DNA from: Sipunculus nudus
Lineage: Eukaryota; Annelida; Sipuncula; Golfingiida; Sipunculidae
Assembly (NCBI GenBank): GCA_026874595.1
Contig: CM049316.1
Span: 53,885,676-53,949,675, forward strand
Length of the DNA stretch: 64,000 nucleotides
Direction: 5' to 3'
The first letter of the stretch is position 1, and every line of letters begins with the position of its first letter. This document shows, in pieces, positions 59,701-64,000 of the stretch. The notes below the pieces were generated by a model. The model had not been told where the DNA came from. It did not search any database and saw only the letters and a program-made list of their open reading frames with translations. The position numbers and the translations under genes were made by a program.

Positions 59701-62378
59701 CCTTTTTTTCCCTCTGAAGCAACCTTTTTTAAGGGTTTCAGACAAATTTTTTGCGGCCTTGACCCCCCCCCCTTTTCTGAACCGGGGACTTTTTTCACGG
59801 TTTTCATTAGTCCTCCTGGGTTGGACCCCCCTTTCCTAAATCCTGGATCCGCCCCTGTTAATGCTCGCAAAAACTATATGCCATACATGCATGTCCAGTG
59901 CAAGAATATGAGGTTTAATTTATCTAGACCTTTTTAAATTAATTCTATGTATCTATTAAATCAGTGAAAGACACGCCTTGGAATATATTTTTATTGTCGT
60001 AAAAAACGGGGCATTGCGAGGGCATTGTTAGAACACTAATTATACGGGGATACCCCACACACAGCCTGCCTGATTGTGTAAGCACAATTAAATACATAAA
60101 TGATCAGGGCAGTCATCCATAACCAGGCTTGGTTTTTTTTAACGTATATGTTCCATCGAAGATTTCTGCAAGCATGTTGGCAGTTGCGTATGTCTGTTTG
60201 TGGATGTCTGTGTTTTTCCGCACTCTACTGGCCACAATCGATCTGAAACTTACATAGTTGATTGATAATCAAAAATCCTGGAAGACTATTGTTTCTGGTC
60301 AATATAAATCAACGGTCAAGGTCATCGAAACGTGGATATTTTATTTTCGTCTTTACTTCGTCAAAAGCCTATATACATAAATTATAGCTCATCCTGTTCC
60401 TCTATGCTTTCTCCATGAGATGGTCTAGTCAATTGTCATCTGCGATATGTGTCATTGTGTCAATATGTCCGTCTATTTGTCACTTTCAAATTTGTCTCCC
60501 TGCTTGTTTTTTCGTCTGCCATATGGCATTCGACAGGCCAGACTTTCTTTAGCAATCCCTCTGAATGTTATACTGTGATAGAAAACCCTAAAGTCCTAGA
60601 AGTCTGATGTCTTTTAGAGTAAATAGATCAAATGTCAAGGTCATTAAAAACCACAAATTTTCTTCATATCTTCTTCAACACTAATCGTAGCCGCATGAAC
60701 TGTTACTTATTTTATTCGCCATTCCAGGGCCTTCCTTCTTTTTTTCTGATGTGTAGCTGCATCAATCTACTGTTACCATGGTAACGCATTTTATTGGGGA
60801 AAATTCATGATATTCTAAAATATGGGGTCTTAATTTTCTAACTTTGTCACTGTTAAAGCTAGAGAGATCTATTTTTTTTTTGCTTCAGGCAGCATTGGAT
60901 CAGTTTAACTCGAATACCAAATCTCGCGAAATCTCGCACCGTTTCTCGTAAAAGGAGATATTATAAGGTTTCATTTTTTTGCTCTACAGACCACAATTCT
61001 CAAGCAATCGCTTTGAAAAATTTTACAGTTGATAGACAAACAAAACTGCTATATACTTTTTGTGTTAATTGAGATAGGTCGAAGGTCAAGGTAACCGAAA
61101 ATTCCAAAAATATTATTTTGCTCATTACTTCGTCAAATATTTTCCTATCTACACAAACTATTGCTCATTTAATGCGTCTATGCATTCCCCATTTTGCGGT
61201 TTGGTCACCTGTCATCCAGTAAGTCATCGGCTTCTGTGGCTAGGGGTTGAGCACAGGACTCATAGCCGGGAGATCGTGAATTCTAATTTCAGCCGAGGCG
61301 GTGAGATTTTTCACGGTCGACCCCCATGCACCCAGGGTGAGCGCTCTGCAGGCTAAATGGGAAGGCCGTGTCCAACGGCCATGTTTCACTCACAAATGAG
61401 TGCGCCTTTTGGGGGTTCCTTGGTGGTATGACTCAGCAATTAGGACGATTACGCACCAAGGGCCCGCAGGTGCAGTAGTCACCGGGCCTGGTTGACAGCC
61501 AGGATATAAACTGAGAGGAAGTGTGAATACTGCCCTGTCACGAAGTCCGAAACCGGAAAGGAATTCTGCAGATGTGCATATATATAGTTTAGTTTAAAAA
61601 AAAATGGAGGTGGTTAACTCATAAAAAAAAATATTTAAAAAATGTTGTGTCAGTCTGTCAGTATGTCTGTCTGATCGTCTGTGGTTGTCAACTTTTGCTG
61701 CCTGCTTGTTCCTTGGTGCGACATAAGTCATTCTTGAGTCCACATTGTTTTAACAATGTTTGTAAAAGGCATACATTTAAAATAAAATTTAGGAAATATG
61801 TTCTGTCTGTCTGTCCGTTCGTCCACGACTTTTCAGTATTAGCAAAAGTACATAAACGTGTCAGTGTTTCTGCTTTCCCAAAACATTCCTCATAAAAATG
61901 ACTGTTTTCACATGTACCCCTGTCTTCCTGTCTCTCTGTCTGTCTGTTATATTTCAATTTTCGGCAAGCGCTTCGACCTATGGTCGTCTAGTTTATTTGT
62001 TTTTTGGTGTGAAAAATGTAACCACTAGCAATTCGCGACAATTACATGCTCGCGAAAGGTCGGACCTTGCCAATTCGCGAAATTTGAGTTTAGCATAAAA
62101 AATATGTTCTTCAGTATTAAAATCCGTCTTATACAAATGAGAATTCGATTATCAATGTATACAAATTTAAGAAAAACACACAGATGCGTTTTACGTTTGA
62201 CCAAAGAGGTCAAATAGTTAAATCTGCATTGATAATTATTCTGCATGCGTGTGTGGCCGCATGTGTGCGATATCAGCTGACAAGCTCATCTTACCATTAC
62301 ACGTCATTTGCCACCAGTACTGCCCTCTGCCGGCACGGCTGCACATCCCACATGTCTGACTGTTTACCTCCGGGCATC
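25593..62378 (-). CDS. cysteine-rich modular protein, one module per exon (28 exons seen; both ends unresolved)
   Basis: Twenty-eight minus-strand exons of 72-120 nt are listed separately. Each starts with two bases of a split codon and ends with one, so every intron is phase 1. Each exon encodes one module: either six Cys (C-x3-C-x2-C-x5-C-x2-C-x10-14-C, often CxxCxxGYxL before the last Cys) or four Cys (C-x7-13-C-x2-C-x8-19-C). Together they give about 900 residues. The spacing resembles furin-like/growth-factor-receptor cysteine-rich repeats, as in PCSK5-like and receptor extracellular regions, and not EGF repeats. Disulfide-bonded extracellular or secreted location is inferred. Signal peptide, membrane segment and any catalytic domain must lie beyond 64000 or in the unresolved 3' end. 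Function and ortholog are unknown. Confidence 0.85.
26324..26425 (-). CDS. cysteine module exon 27
   Basis: Acceptor tttgtttcag and donor GTATGT, phase 1-1. Six Cys: C-x6-C-x2-C-x4-C-x2-C-x12-C, with CQDGYQLGDASQKC. Confidence 0.84.
26504..26660 (+). mobile_element. short TIR element copy, CAGGGGCGGAT end (truncated)
   Basis: It begins CAGGGGCGGATTCTGGATTT and shares ggggtccaagctaggatgac, ggtctccaggtccggg and a G-run with the copies at 49990 and 52398. The right terminus is not found. Confidence 0.65.
26661..28130. other. AT-rich intron of the cysteine-rich gene
   Basis: No exon with the module pattern and no clear repeat were found here. Confidence 0.45.
28131..28655. repeat. AT microsatellite followed by a 42-bp tandem array
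   Basis: An (AT)n tract at 28131-28182 leads into about eleven copies of a 42-bp unit, tatatggaatatttttaaca then tggtatattgcattattata. Differences are mainly in the length of the internal AT run. It lies in the intron between module exons 26 and 27. The array seems to have grown from the AT tract, since each unit contains a short version of it. Confidence 0.95.
28945..29049 (-). CDS. cysteine module exon 26
   Basis: Acceptor gttccgcag and donor GTAAGG, phase 1-1. Six Cys: C-x3-C-x2-C-x8-C-x2-C-x12-C, with CYDGYYLHTQTSEC. Confidence 0.86.
29556..29660 (-). CDS. cysteine module exon 25
   Basis: Acceptor aattcacag and donor GTAAGA, phase 1-1. Six Cys: C-x3-C-x2-C-x6-C-x2-C-x14-C, with CTQGSYLHPVNG. 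Confidence 0.85.
29952..30044 (-). CDS. cysteine module exon 24 (GC donor)
   Basis: Acceptor ttattccag. The donor reads AG then GCAAGT, a GC-AG intron. Phase 1-1, six Cys: C-x3-C-x2-C-x5-C-x2-C-x11-C, with CSAGYSLNEMSTC. Confidence 0.83.
30558..30656 (-). CDS. cysteine module exon 23
   Basis: Acceptor tctttgcag and donor GTAAGC, phase 1-1. Six Cys: C-x3-C-x2-C-x5-C-x2-C-x13-C, with a Trp in the last loop (NMFWDTN). Confidence 0.84.
31186..31287 (-). CDS. cysteine module exon 22
   Basis: Acceptor tattatctag and donor GTAAGT, phase 1-1. Six Cys: C-x5-C-x2-C-x5-C-x2-C-x12-C, with CRKGTYYDPVENAC. Confidence 0.84.
32054..32149 (-). CDS. cysteine module exon 21
   Basis: Acceptor ttattgttag and donor GTACGT, phase 1-1. 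Six Cys: C-x4-C-x2-C-x6-C-x2-C-x10-C, with CQSGYYYSNGTC. Confidence 0.84.
32158..32204. repeat. AAT/AAG trinucleotide microsatellite
   Basis: ataataataataataataat passes into agaagaagaataagaagaaa just upstream of module exon 21 on the minus strand. Read on that strand it supplies a long pyrimidine tract near the acceptor. Confidence 0.85.
32369..32464 (-). CDS. cysteine module exon 20
   Basis: Acceptor gtaatcag and donor GTAAGC, phase 1-1. Five Cys: the expected first Cys is absent, then C-x2-C-x8-C-x2-C-x8-C with CTSGFSLEVC. Exon 19 carries one extra Cys, so the two could pair across modules; this is inference. Confidence 0.8.
33102..33197 (-). CDS. cysteine module exon 19
   Basis: Acceptor ctttctag and donor GTAAGT, phase 1-1. 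Six-Cys pattern C-x3-C-x2-C-x5-C-x2-C-x12-C plus a seventh, unpaired-looking Cys in the last loop (HGYCLD). Confidence 0.84.
33573..33662 (-). CDS. cysteine module exon 18
   Basis: Acceptor attttgcag and donor GTACGA, phase 1-1. Six Cys: C-x3-C-x2-C-x5-C-x2-C-x10-C, with CYSGYYVYKARC. Confidence 0.84.
33926..34021 (-). CDS. cysteine module exon 17
   Basis: Acceptor atttgtag and donor GTACGT, phase 1-1. Six Cys: C-x3-C-x2-C-x5-C-x2-C-x12-C, with Trp in the last loop (FKYWDVQ). Confidence 0.84.
35128..35226 (-). CDS. cysteine module exon 16
   Basis: Acceptor atgtttgcag and donor GTAAGT, phase 1-1. Six Cys: C-x3-C-x2-C-x5-C-x2-C-x13-C. The 196-bp intron before it (to exon 15) is the shortest in the gene. 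Confidence 0.84.
35423..35527 (-). CDS. cysteine module exon 15
   Basis: Acceptor attattgcag is good. The donor is the poor GTTCGT at 35422, chosen because it preserves phase 1. Four Cys: C-x13-C-x2-C-x14-C. The exon may be inefficiently spliced. Confidence 0.7.
35622..35667. repeat. AT microsatellite
   Basis: Pure (AT)n in an intron of the cysteine-rich gene. An (AAT)n-like tract lies just upstream at 35530-35580. Confidence 0.95.
36041..36096. repeat. AT microsatellite
   Basis: Pure (AT)n between module exons 14 and 15. Confidence 0.95.
36524..36625 (-). CDS. cysteine module exon 14
   Basis: Acceptor gatttacag and donor GTAAGG, phase 1-1. Six Cys: C-x3-C-x2-C-x9-C-x2-C-x10-C, with CIPGYFLQDNQC. 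Confidence 0.85.
36941..37012 (-). CDS. cysteine module exon 13 (shortest)
   Basis: Acceptor actccccag and donor GTAAGT, phase 1-1. Four Cys: C-x7-C-x2-C-x9-C in only 72 nt, with TGRYFSNDIC. Confidence 0.82.
37636..37737 (-). CDS. cysteine module exon 12
   Basis: Acceptor tttacccag and donor GTAAGT, phase 1-1. Six Cys: C-x3-C-x2-C-x7-C-x2-C-x12-C. Confidence 0.84.
38382..38459 (-). CDS. cysteine module exon 11
   Basis: Acceptor atttcttag and donor GTGACG, phase 1-1. Four Cys: C-x10-C-x2-C-x8-C, ending KKAWHNGNC. Confidence 0.78.
38852..38965 (-). CDS. cysteine module exon 10
   Basis: Acceptor gttcacacag and donor GTGTGA, phase 1-1. Six Cys: C-x3-C-x2-C-x13-C-x2-C-x10-C, with an extended third loop and CEHGYVT. 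Confidence 0.82.
39541..40095 (-). pseudogene. deleted non-LTR retrotransposon (RT fragments plus C-terminal fragment)
   Basis: Minus-strand fragments in shifting frames: GDGIDCNNYH (about 40060-40090), LSIVERIFVVAAMVTLQTFA (about 39990-40050), RPDPHCGFCAGH (about 39950), then LRQLQEKNRKP and LCMAFADLTKTFD (about 39840-39910). These follow the order of the fingers/palm start of a LINE-type reverse transcriptase. At 39541-39630 the frame RYTDVSIRDLKLN then VDTWKSLA resembles the C-terminal end of the same LINE class. The middle of the RT, with the catalytic YADD, is absent, so it is an internally deleted, inactive copy. Confidence 0.72.
40096..42780 (-). other. probable further decayed repeat DNA next to the LINE remnant
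   Basis: This stretch is more GC/CpG-rich than neighbouring introns and has several broken frames on both strands. Upstream LINE sequence (endonuclease region) would be expected here, but I could not recognise any motif. Segment tttaaatgtagcatcacatc with following bases is directly repeated at about 41047 and 41100. Confidence 0.4.
43201..43320 (-). CDS. cysteine module exon 9
   Basis: Acceptor ccgtttcag and donor GTACGT, phase 1-1. Four Cys: C-x11-C-x3-C-x15-C. It is the only module with three residues between the middle cysteines (CEAGC), and the longest exon (120 nt). Confidence 0.8.
43901..43981 (-). CDS. cysteine module exon 8
   Basis: Acceptor atctatag and donor GTGAGT, phase 1-1. Four Cys: C-x8-C-x2-C-x9-C, ending DGRHWDGNDC. 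The shared YWDG/HWDG loop with exon 6 suggests recent duplication. Confidence 0.84.
44629..44779. repeat. tandem duplication of ~75 bp
   Basis: ggaggtggtcattcccacat through caacaccacgtctattttat occurs twice in a row. The first copy has a 4-base difference (acatgtcgttggtg against acatgttggtg). Confidence 0.95.
44852..44911. repeat. AT microsatellite
   Basis: Pure (AT)n about 60 bases long, between module exons 7 and 8. Confidence 0.95.
45080..45184 (-). CDS. cysteine module exon 7
   Basis: Acceptor cctttcag and donor GTGAGA, phase 1-1. Four Cys: C-x12-C-x2-C-x9-C, ending PNKFWLNGVC. Confidence 0.84.
46006..46086 (-). CDS. cysteine module exon 6
   Basis: Acceptor attcttgcag and donor GTGAGT, phase 1-1. 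Four Cys: C-x8-C-x2-C-x9-C, ending AGKYWDGTLC. It is very similar to exon 8. Confidence 0.85.
46964..47077 (-). CDS. cysteine module exon 5
   Basis: Acceptor tgttttcag and donor GTGAGT, phase 1-1. Four Cys: C-x9-C-x2-C-x19-C. This is the longest last loop in the series and carries GYGVYWVPS. Confidence 0.82.
48001..48084 (-). CDS. cysteine module exon 4
   Basis: Acceptor ttgattcag and donor GTAGGT, phase 1-1. Four Cys: C-x11-C-x2-C-x9-C, with Trp in the last loop (SIWYENAC). Confidence 0.82.
48692..48781 (-). CDS. cysteine module exon 3
   Basis: Acceptor attttacag and donor GTAAGT, phase 1-1. Four Cys: C-x13-C-x2-C-x9-C. A 10.5-kb gap filled with mobile DNA separates it from exon 2, so a module could have been lost or missed there. 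Confidence 0.82.
49632..49762. repeat. dispersed direct repeat of ~28 bp
   Basis: gaatgtgacacaatgtcaat followed by aaggacat occurs at about 49632 and 49734, separated by about 75 unique bases. No gene is seen here. Confidence 0.85.
49990..50197 (+). mobile_element. short TIR element copy (CAGGGGTGGATCC end)
   Basis: The left end is CAGGGGTGGATCCAAATTTA and the degraded right end is agatccgcttctg. The body shares ggggtccaacctaggaggac, a long G-run and ctccggacccc with its relatives. No matching target duplication is seen. Confidence 0.7.
50679..50736. repeat. AT microsatellite
   Basis: (AT)n with one aat interruption. A second short (AT) tract lies at 50800-50830. Confidence 0.95.
51590..51840 (+). 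repeat. candidate LTR of the Ty3-type element
   Basis: The segment between the polypurine-like tract and the gag-like start begins TGTCATG and contains an AATAAA at about 51791. A second copy after 57813 was not found, so the LTR call rests on position and the terminal TG only. Confidence 0.4.
51996..53880. mobile_element. non-autonomous TIR element inserted in gag (PIF/Harbinger-like)
   Basis: The left end AGCCGGGTGCTCACTACCCG pairs with the inverse of the right end, cggtaagtgagccgccggct. Subterminal cggccgattt motifs recur near both ends. TAA flanks both sides (51993-51995 and 53881-53883), matching the 3-bp TWA duplication of PIF/Harbinger elements. Joining the flanks brings the gag-like LLLTLI and GAKDFSN sequence together, which supports a true insertion. 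No transposase frame is seen. Confidence 0.78.
52398..52480 (+). mobile_element. fragment of the CAGGGGCGGATCC element
   Basis: taggggcgggtccaggattt, then aggaatccaacctaggagca and ggtccccaggtccgg, matches the left half of the copies at 26504 and 49990. It is truncated at its 3' side and nested inside the element 51996-53880. Confidence 0.6.
58171..59260. repeat. 42/43-bp tandem array carrying a copied 5' splice site
   Basis: About 25 units of ctctacagagaacaagagaa plus either agtagagattaaataccccc or agtaaacaatgaatgcccc. The two unit types are interspersed. On the minus strand each unit contains TGTAGAGGTAGGGG, identical to the end of module exon 2 plus its donor (59261/59260). The array forms the first 1.1 kb of the following intron. 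Confidence 0.97.
59261..59350 (-). CDS. cysteine module exon 2
   Basis: Acceptor catcaccag and donor GTAGGG, phase 1-1. Six Cys: C-x3-C-x2-C-x5-C-x2-C-x10-C, ending GWYSGAC. The donor site abuts the 42/43-bp array whose units repeat the same exon-intron junction sequence. Confidence 0.85.
59665..59857 (-). mobile_element. short TIR element copy
   Basis: It starts CAGAAGCGGATCCAG and ends tcctggatccgcccctg. Reverse orientation of the family is shown by gtcctcctgggttggacccc near the right end. It is about 193 bp with long G and C runs internally. Confidence 0.75.
60180..61140. repeat. three diverged copies of a ~100-base module
   Basis: Near 60225, 60535 and 60985 the order recurs: ccacaatcgatctgaaactt-like, gttgatagacaaacaaa-like, tctggtc/ttaatt, then a strongly kept caaggtcaaggtcat-like end. 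Copies are heavily diverged, so this is an old duplicated intronic repeat. Confidence 0.5.
61216..61580 (+). mobile_element. tRNA-derived SINE candidate
   Basis: The head tgtggctaggggttgagcac, ctcatagccgggagatcgtg and aattctaatttcagccgagg follows a tRNA with a CAT anticodon loop. A box-like sequence, anticodon arm and a B-box-like gatcgtgaattctaattt appear in the right order and spacing. It continues into a non-tRNA body and an A-rich end near 61590. Confidence 0.65.
62295..62378 (-). CDS. cysteine module exon 1 (most 5' seen)
   Basis: Acceptor ttgaacag and donor GTAAGA, phase 1-1. Four Cys: C-x7-C-x2-C-x13-C, with Trp-Trp before the last Cys (GQYWWQMTC). Confidence 0.8.
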
Positions 62379-63530
62379 CTGTTCAAAAGCAAATTAATTA
62401 ATCCGTGATTACATTAAAACACGGCTGTGTGGAATGATTACTGATTCAAACCTATAAATTACTCTTCAGATCTACTTGGGTGAGAATTGTTAATTATTAA
62501 ATGGAGTGCTTCATTTTTCAAGATTTTAATGATAGGGCACGAAGGCATATCTTAATTCCTGTCTTAACTGCCTTACCCTGTTTGGGAATGAAGTCAGATT
62601 TCCATGTCTTTACTGTTGCATGTACAAATTCAGAAACCTCTATTAAAATGGAAATAACACTATCAATTACGCTGTTGCATTGTTTTGGCTTGACACATTG
62701 TGATGAAGAAGCTTGATAATGTAGTATTCATCACATAGAGATGCTACAAAAATATCTGTAAACAAAATGTCCAAACTTAAAAGATTTAAAGTCAAGCATT
62801 TTGATGTCTGGCAAACATTTCAATATAAATCAGGATGAAATAAATGCAACTTTTACTCTGTAGAAGGTTTCACATTGCATAACAGTGTCAACTGTGAGAT
62901 GCCAATATGGTTCCATGAATGTTTATAATATGTGTTGGTTTGGCCCGATACGAGGACACTTTTGAACGAATTTGTTGTATTCTTAAAATAGACCATAATC
63001 CAATCAATATTAATATAAAGACAGCACAGAAGCAGAAGGTCAAAATGAGGATTACTTGCAATAGCATTTATGATTAAAAAAATGTACAGTGGAATAATTA
63101 ATCCGACTGATCAAAGAATTAGCGAAACTTAGGCTTATAGCTATTTATTCAATTGTTTTAGACAAAAGAACTCGATTTTCACAACCCTATTTTCATCGTG
63201 GGTTATTACATATATGCAGAATGGCTAACTTTAAAAATAAAATTGGGCGTTACAGGAAAAAATTAACTCCGTGACTGTTTGTAAAGATAAACTTATGAAA
63301 CTGTATTACAGAGTGCTCAATTTATCTAGCTTTAGTTATAAGATTAGAAAAATACATCAGCCAACCTTAATGTTCCATTAACTGAAGTCTGCAGCAAAAA
63401 AACTTAGTTATGGACACAAACCAAACAATAGGAACTTGCCACATTGCCATTTTACAAATACTGGTAGGATTGAAAATGTAAAATACATTTGGAACACATT
63501 ATTTACAAAAGTGAACCTTTACAGACTGGA
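62379..63530. other. AT-rich intronic/upstream DNA of the cysteine-rich gene
   Basis: No module-type exon, no repeat family and no promoter signature is recognisable. The next 5' exon must lie beyond 64000 or is not of the module type. Confidence 0.45.
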
Positions 63531-64000
63531 AGGGGCATTGGTAGGGTTGGAAGTGAATAAGGGTAGGGATGAGTACCTTTATGGGTAGGGTGGCAGTATG
63601 TGAGGGTAGGAAGGGTTACCTTTATACCCTAACAATGAGTAGGGTGGCGGTATGCAGGGGCGGATCAAGAATTTTGGAAAGGGGAGGGTCACGCCCAGTA
63701 AGGTTTAAAGAAAAACTAAAAGAAAGTCTTCTTGGATGGAGGGGGTCAGGGTCGCAAAAATTTATTTGAAACCCTAATAAAAGGTTGTTTCGGCTCCAAG
63801 GGGGGGGGGGGTGATGGTCAGGACCCCCTTGACCCCTCCCCCCCCCCCCCTGGATCCGCCACTGGTATGTAAGGGTAGAAGGGGTACCTTTACGCCCTAA
63901 CAATGGGTAGGGTTGGCAGTGTGTTAGGGTAGGAATGGGTACCTTCATGTCGCAATGATGGGTAGGGTTGGCATGTGTTAGGGTAGGAAAGGACATTGTT
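63530..64000. repeat. 54-55-bp tandem repeat at the window edge
   Basis: Units of the form gggtagggttggcagtgtgt, tagggtaggaatgggtacct and ttatgccctaacaat start at about 63583, 63637, 63905 and 63960. The spacing is 54-55 bases where not interrupted by the element 63655-63864. The array continues past the window. Confidence 0.85.
63655..63864 (+). mobile_element. short TIR element copy inserted in the edge tandem repeat
   Basis: Left end CAGGGGCGGATCAAGAATTT, right end cctggatccgccactg, 210 bp. gtatg occurs on both sides (63650-63654 and 63865-63869), within what would be one repeat unit. It is the most complete copy of the family in the window. Confidence 0.82.

Noticed and set aside
61688-61957. 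Overlapping frames at 61.65-61.96 kb on both strands
   Set aside because: They arise from a ctgtctgt-rich simple sequence. The two strands are equally open and there is no domain.

Overview
This is eukaryotic, metazoan nuclear DNA. It is AT-rich, the genes are split by long introns with GT-AG junctions, and the sequence is full of minisatellites, AT microsatellites, miniature inverted-repeat elements and decayed retrotransposons. The mix (tRNA-derived SINE, non-LTR reverse transcriptase remnant, Ty3-type pol remnant, large families of short TIR elements, expanded cysteine-rich exon arrays) suggests a lophotrochozoan, probably a mollusc. That assignment is inference; no species marker is visible.

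Left part (1-20.5 kb): a plus-strand gene whose 5' end lies outside the window. Eleven exons from 218 to 20203 join in one reading frame of 943 codons. They encode a long acidic, probably disordered region, a basic/His-rich linker and a C-terminal array of four EF-hands, two of them canonical. I do not recognise the ortholog. Its second intron in the window (891-8766) is almost entirely a 56-bp minisatellite. That array is split by a 3.5-kb long-TIR DNA transposon with an 8-bp target duplication.

Middle and right (24.6-64 kb): a minus-strand gene convergent to the first. At least 28 short exons (72-120 nt), all phase 1-1, each encode one small cysteine module of either C-x3-C-x2-C-x5-C-x2-C-x(10-14)-C type or a shorter four-cysteine type. 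The modules resemble furin-like/growth-factor-receptor cysteine-rich repeats. Both ends are unresolved: the 5' end is beyond base 64000 and the 3' end is uncertain near 24.6-25.6 kb. About 900 residues are visible.

Introns of the second gene carry most of the mobile DNA. These include a deleted non-LTR element (39.5-40.1 kb), a broken Ty3-type element (51.6-57.8 kb) whose gag is interrupted by a TIR element with a TAA duplication, and a tRNA-derived SINE (61.2-61.6 kb). There are also several copies of a short CAGGGGCGGATCC-ended element and tandem arrays at 28.2, 58.2 and 63.5 kb. The 58.2-59.26 kb array is notable because every unit repeats the 5' splice-site sequence of the exon it touches.

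No prokaryotic genes, CRISPR arrays, rRNA genes or intact tRNA genes are seen. No promoter can be assigned, because both genes start outside the window.
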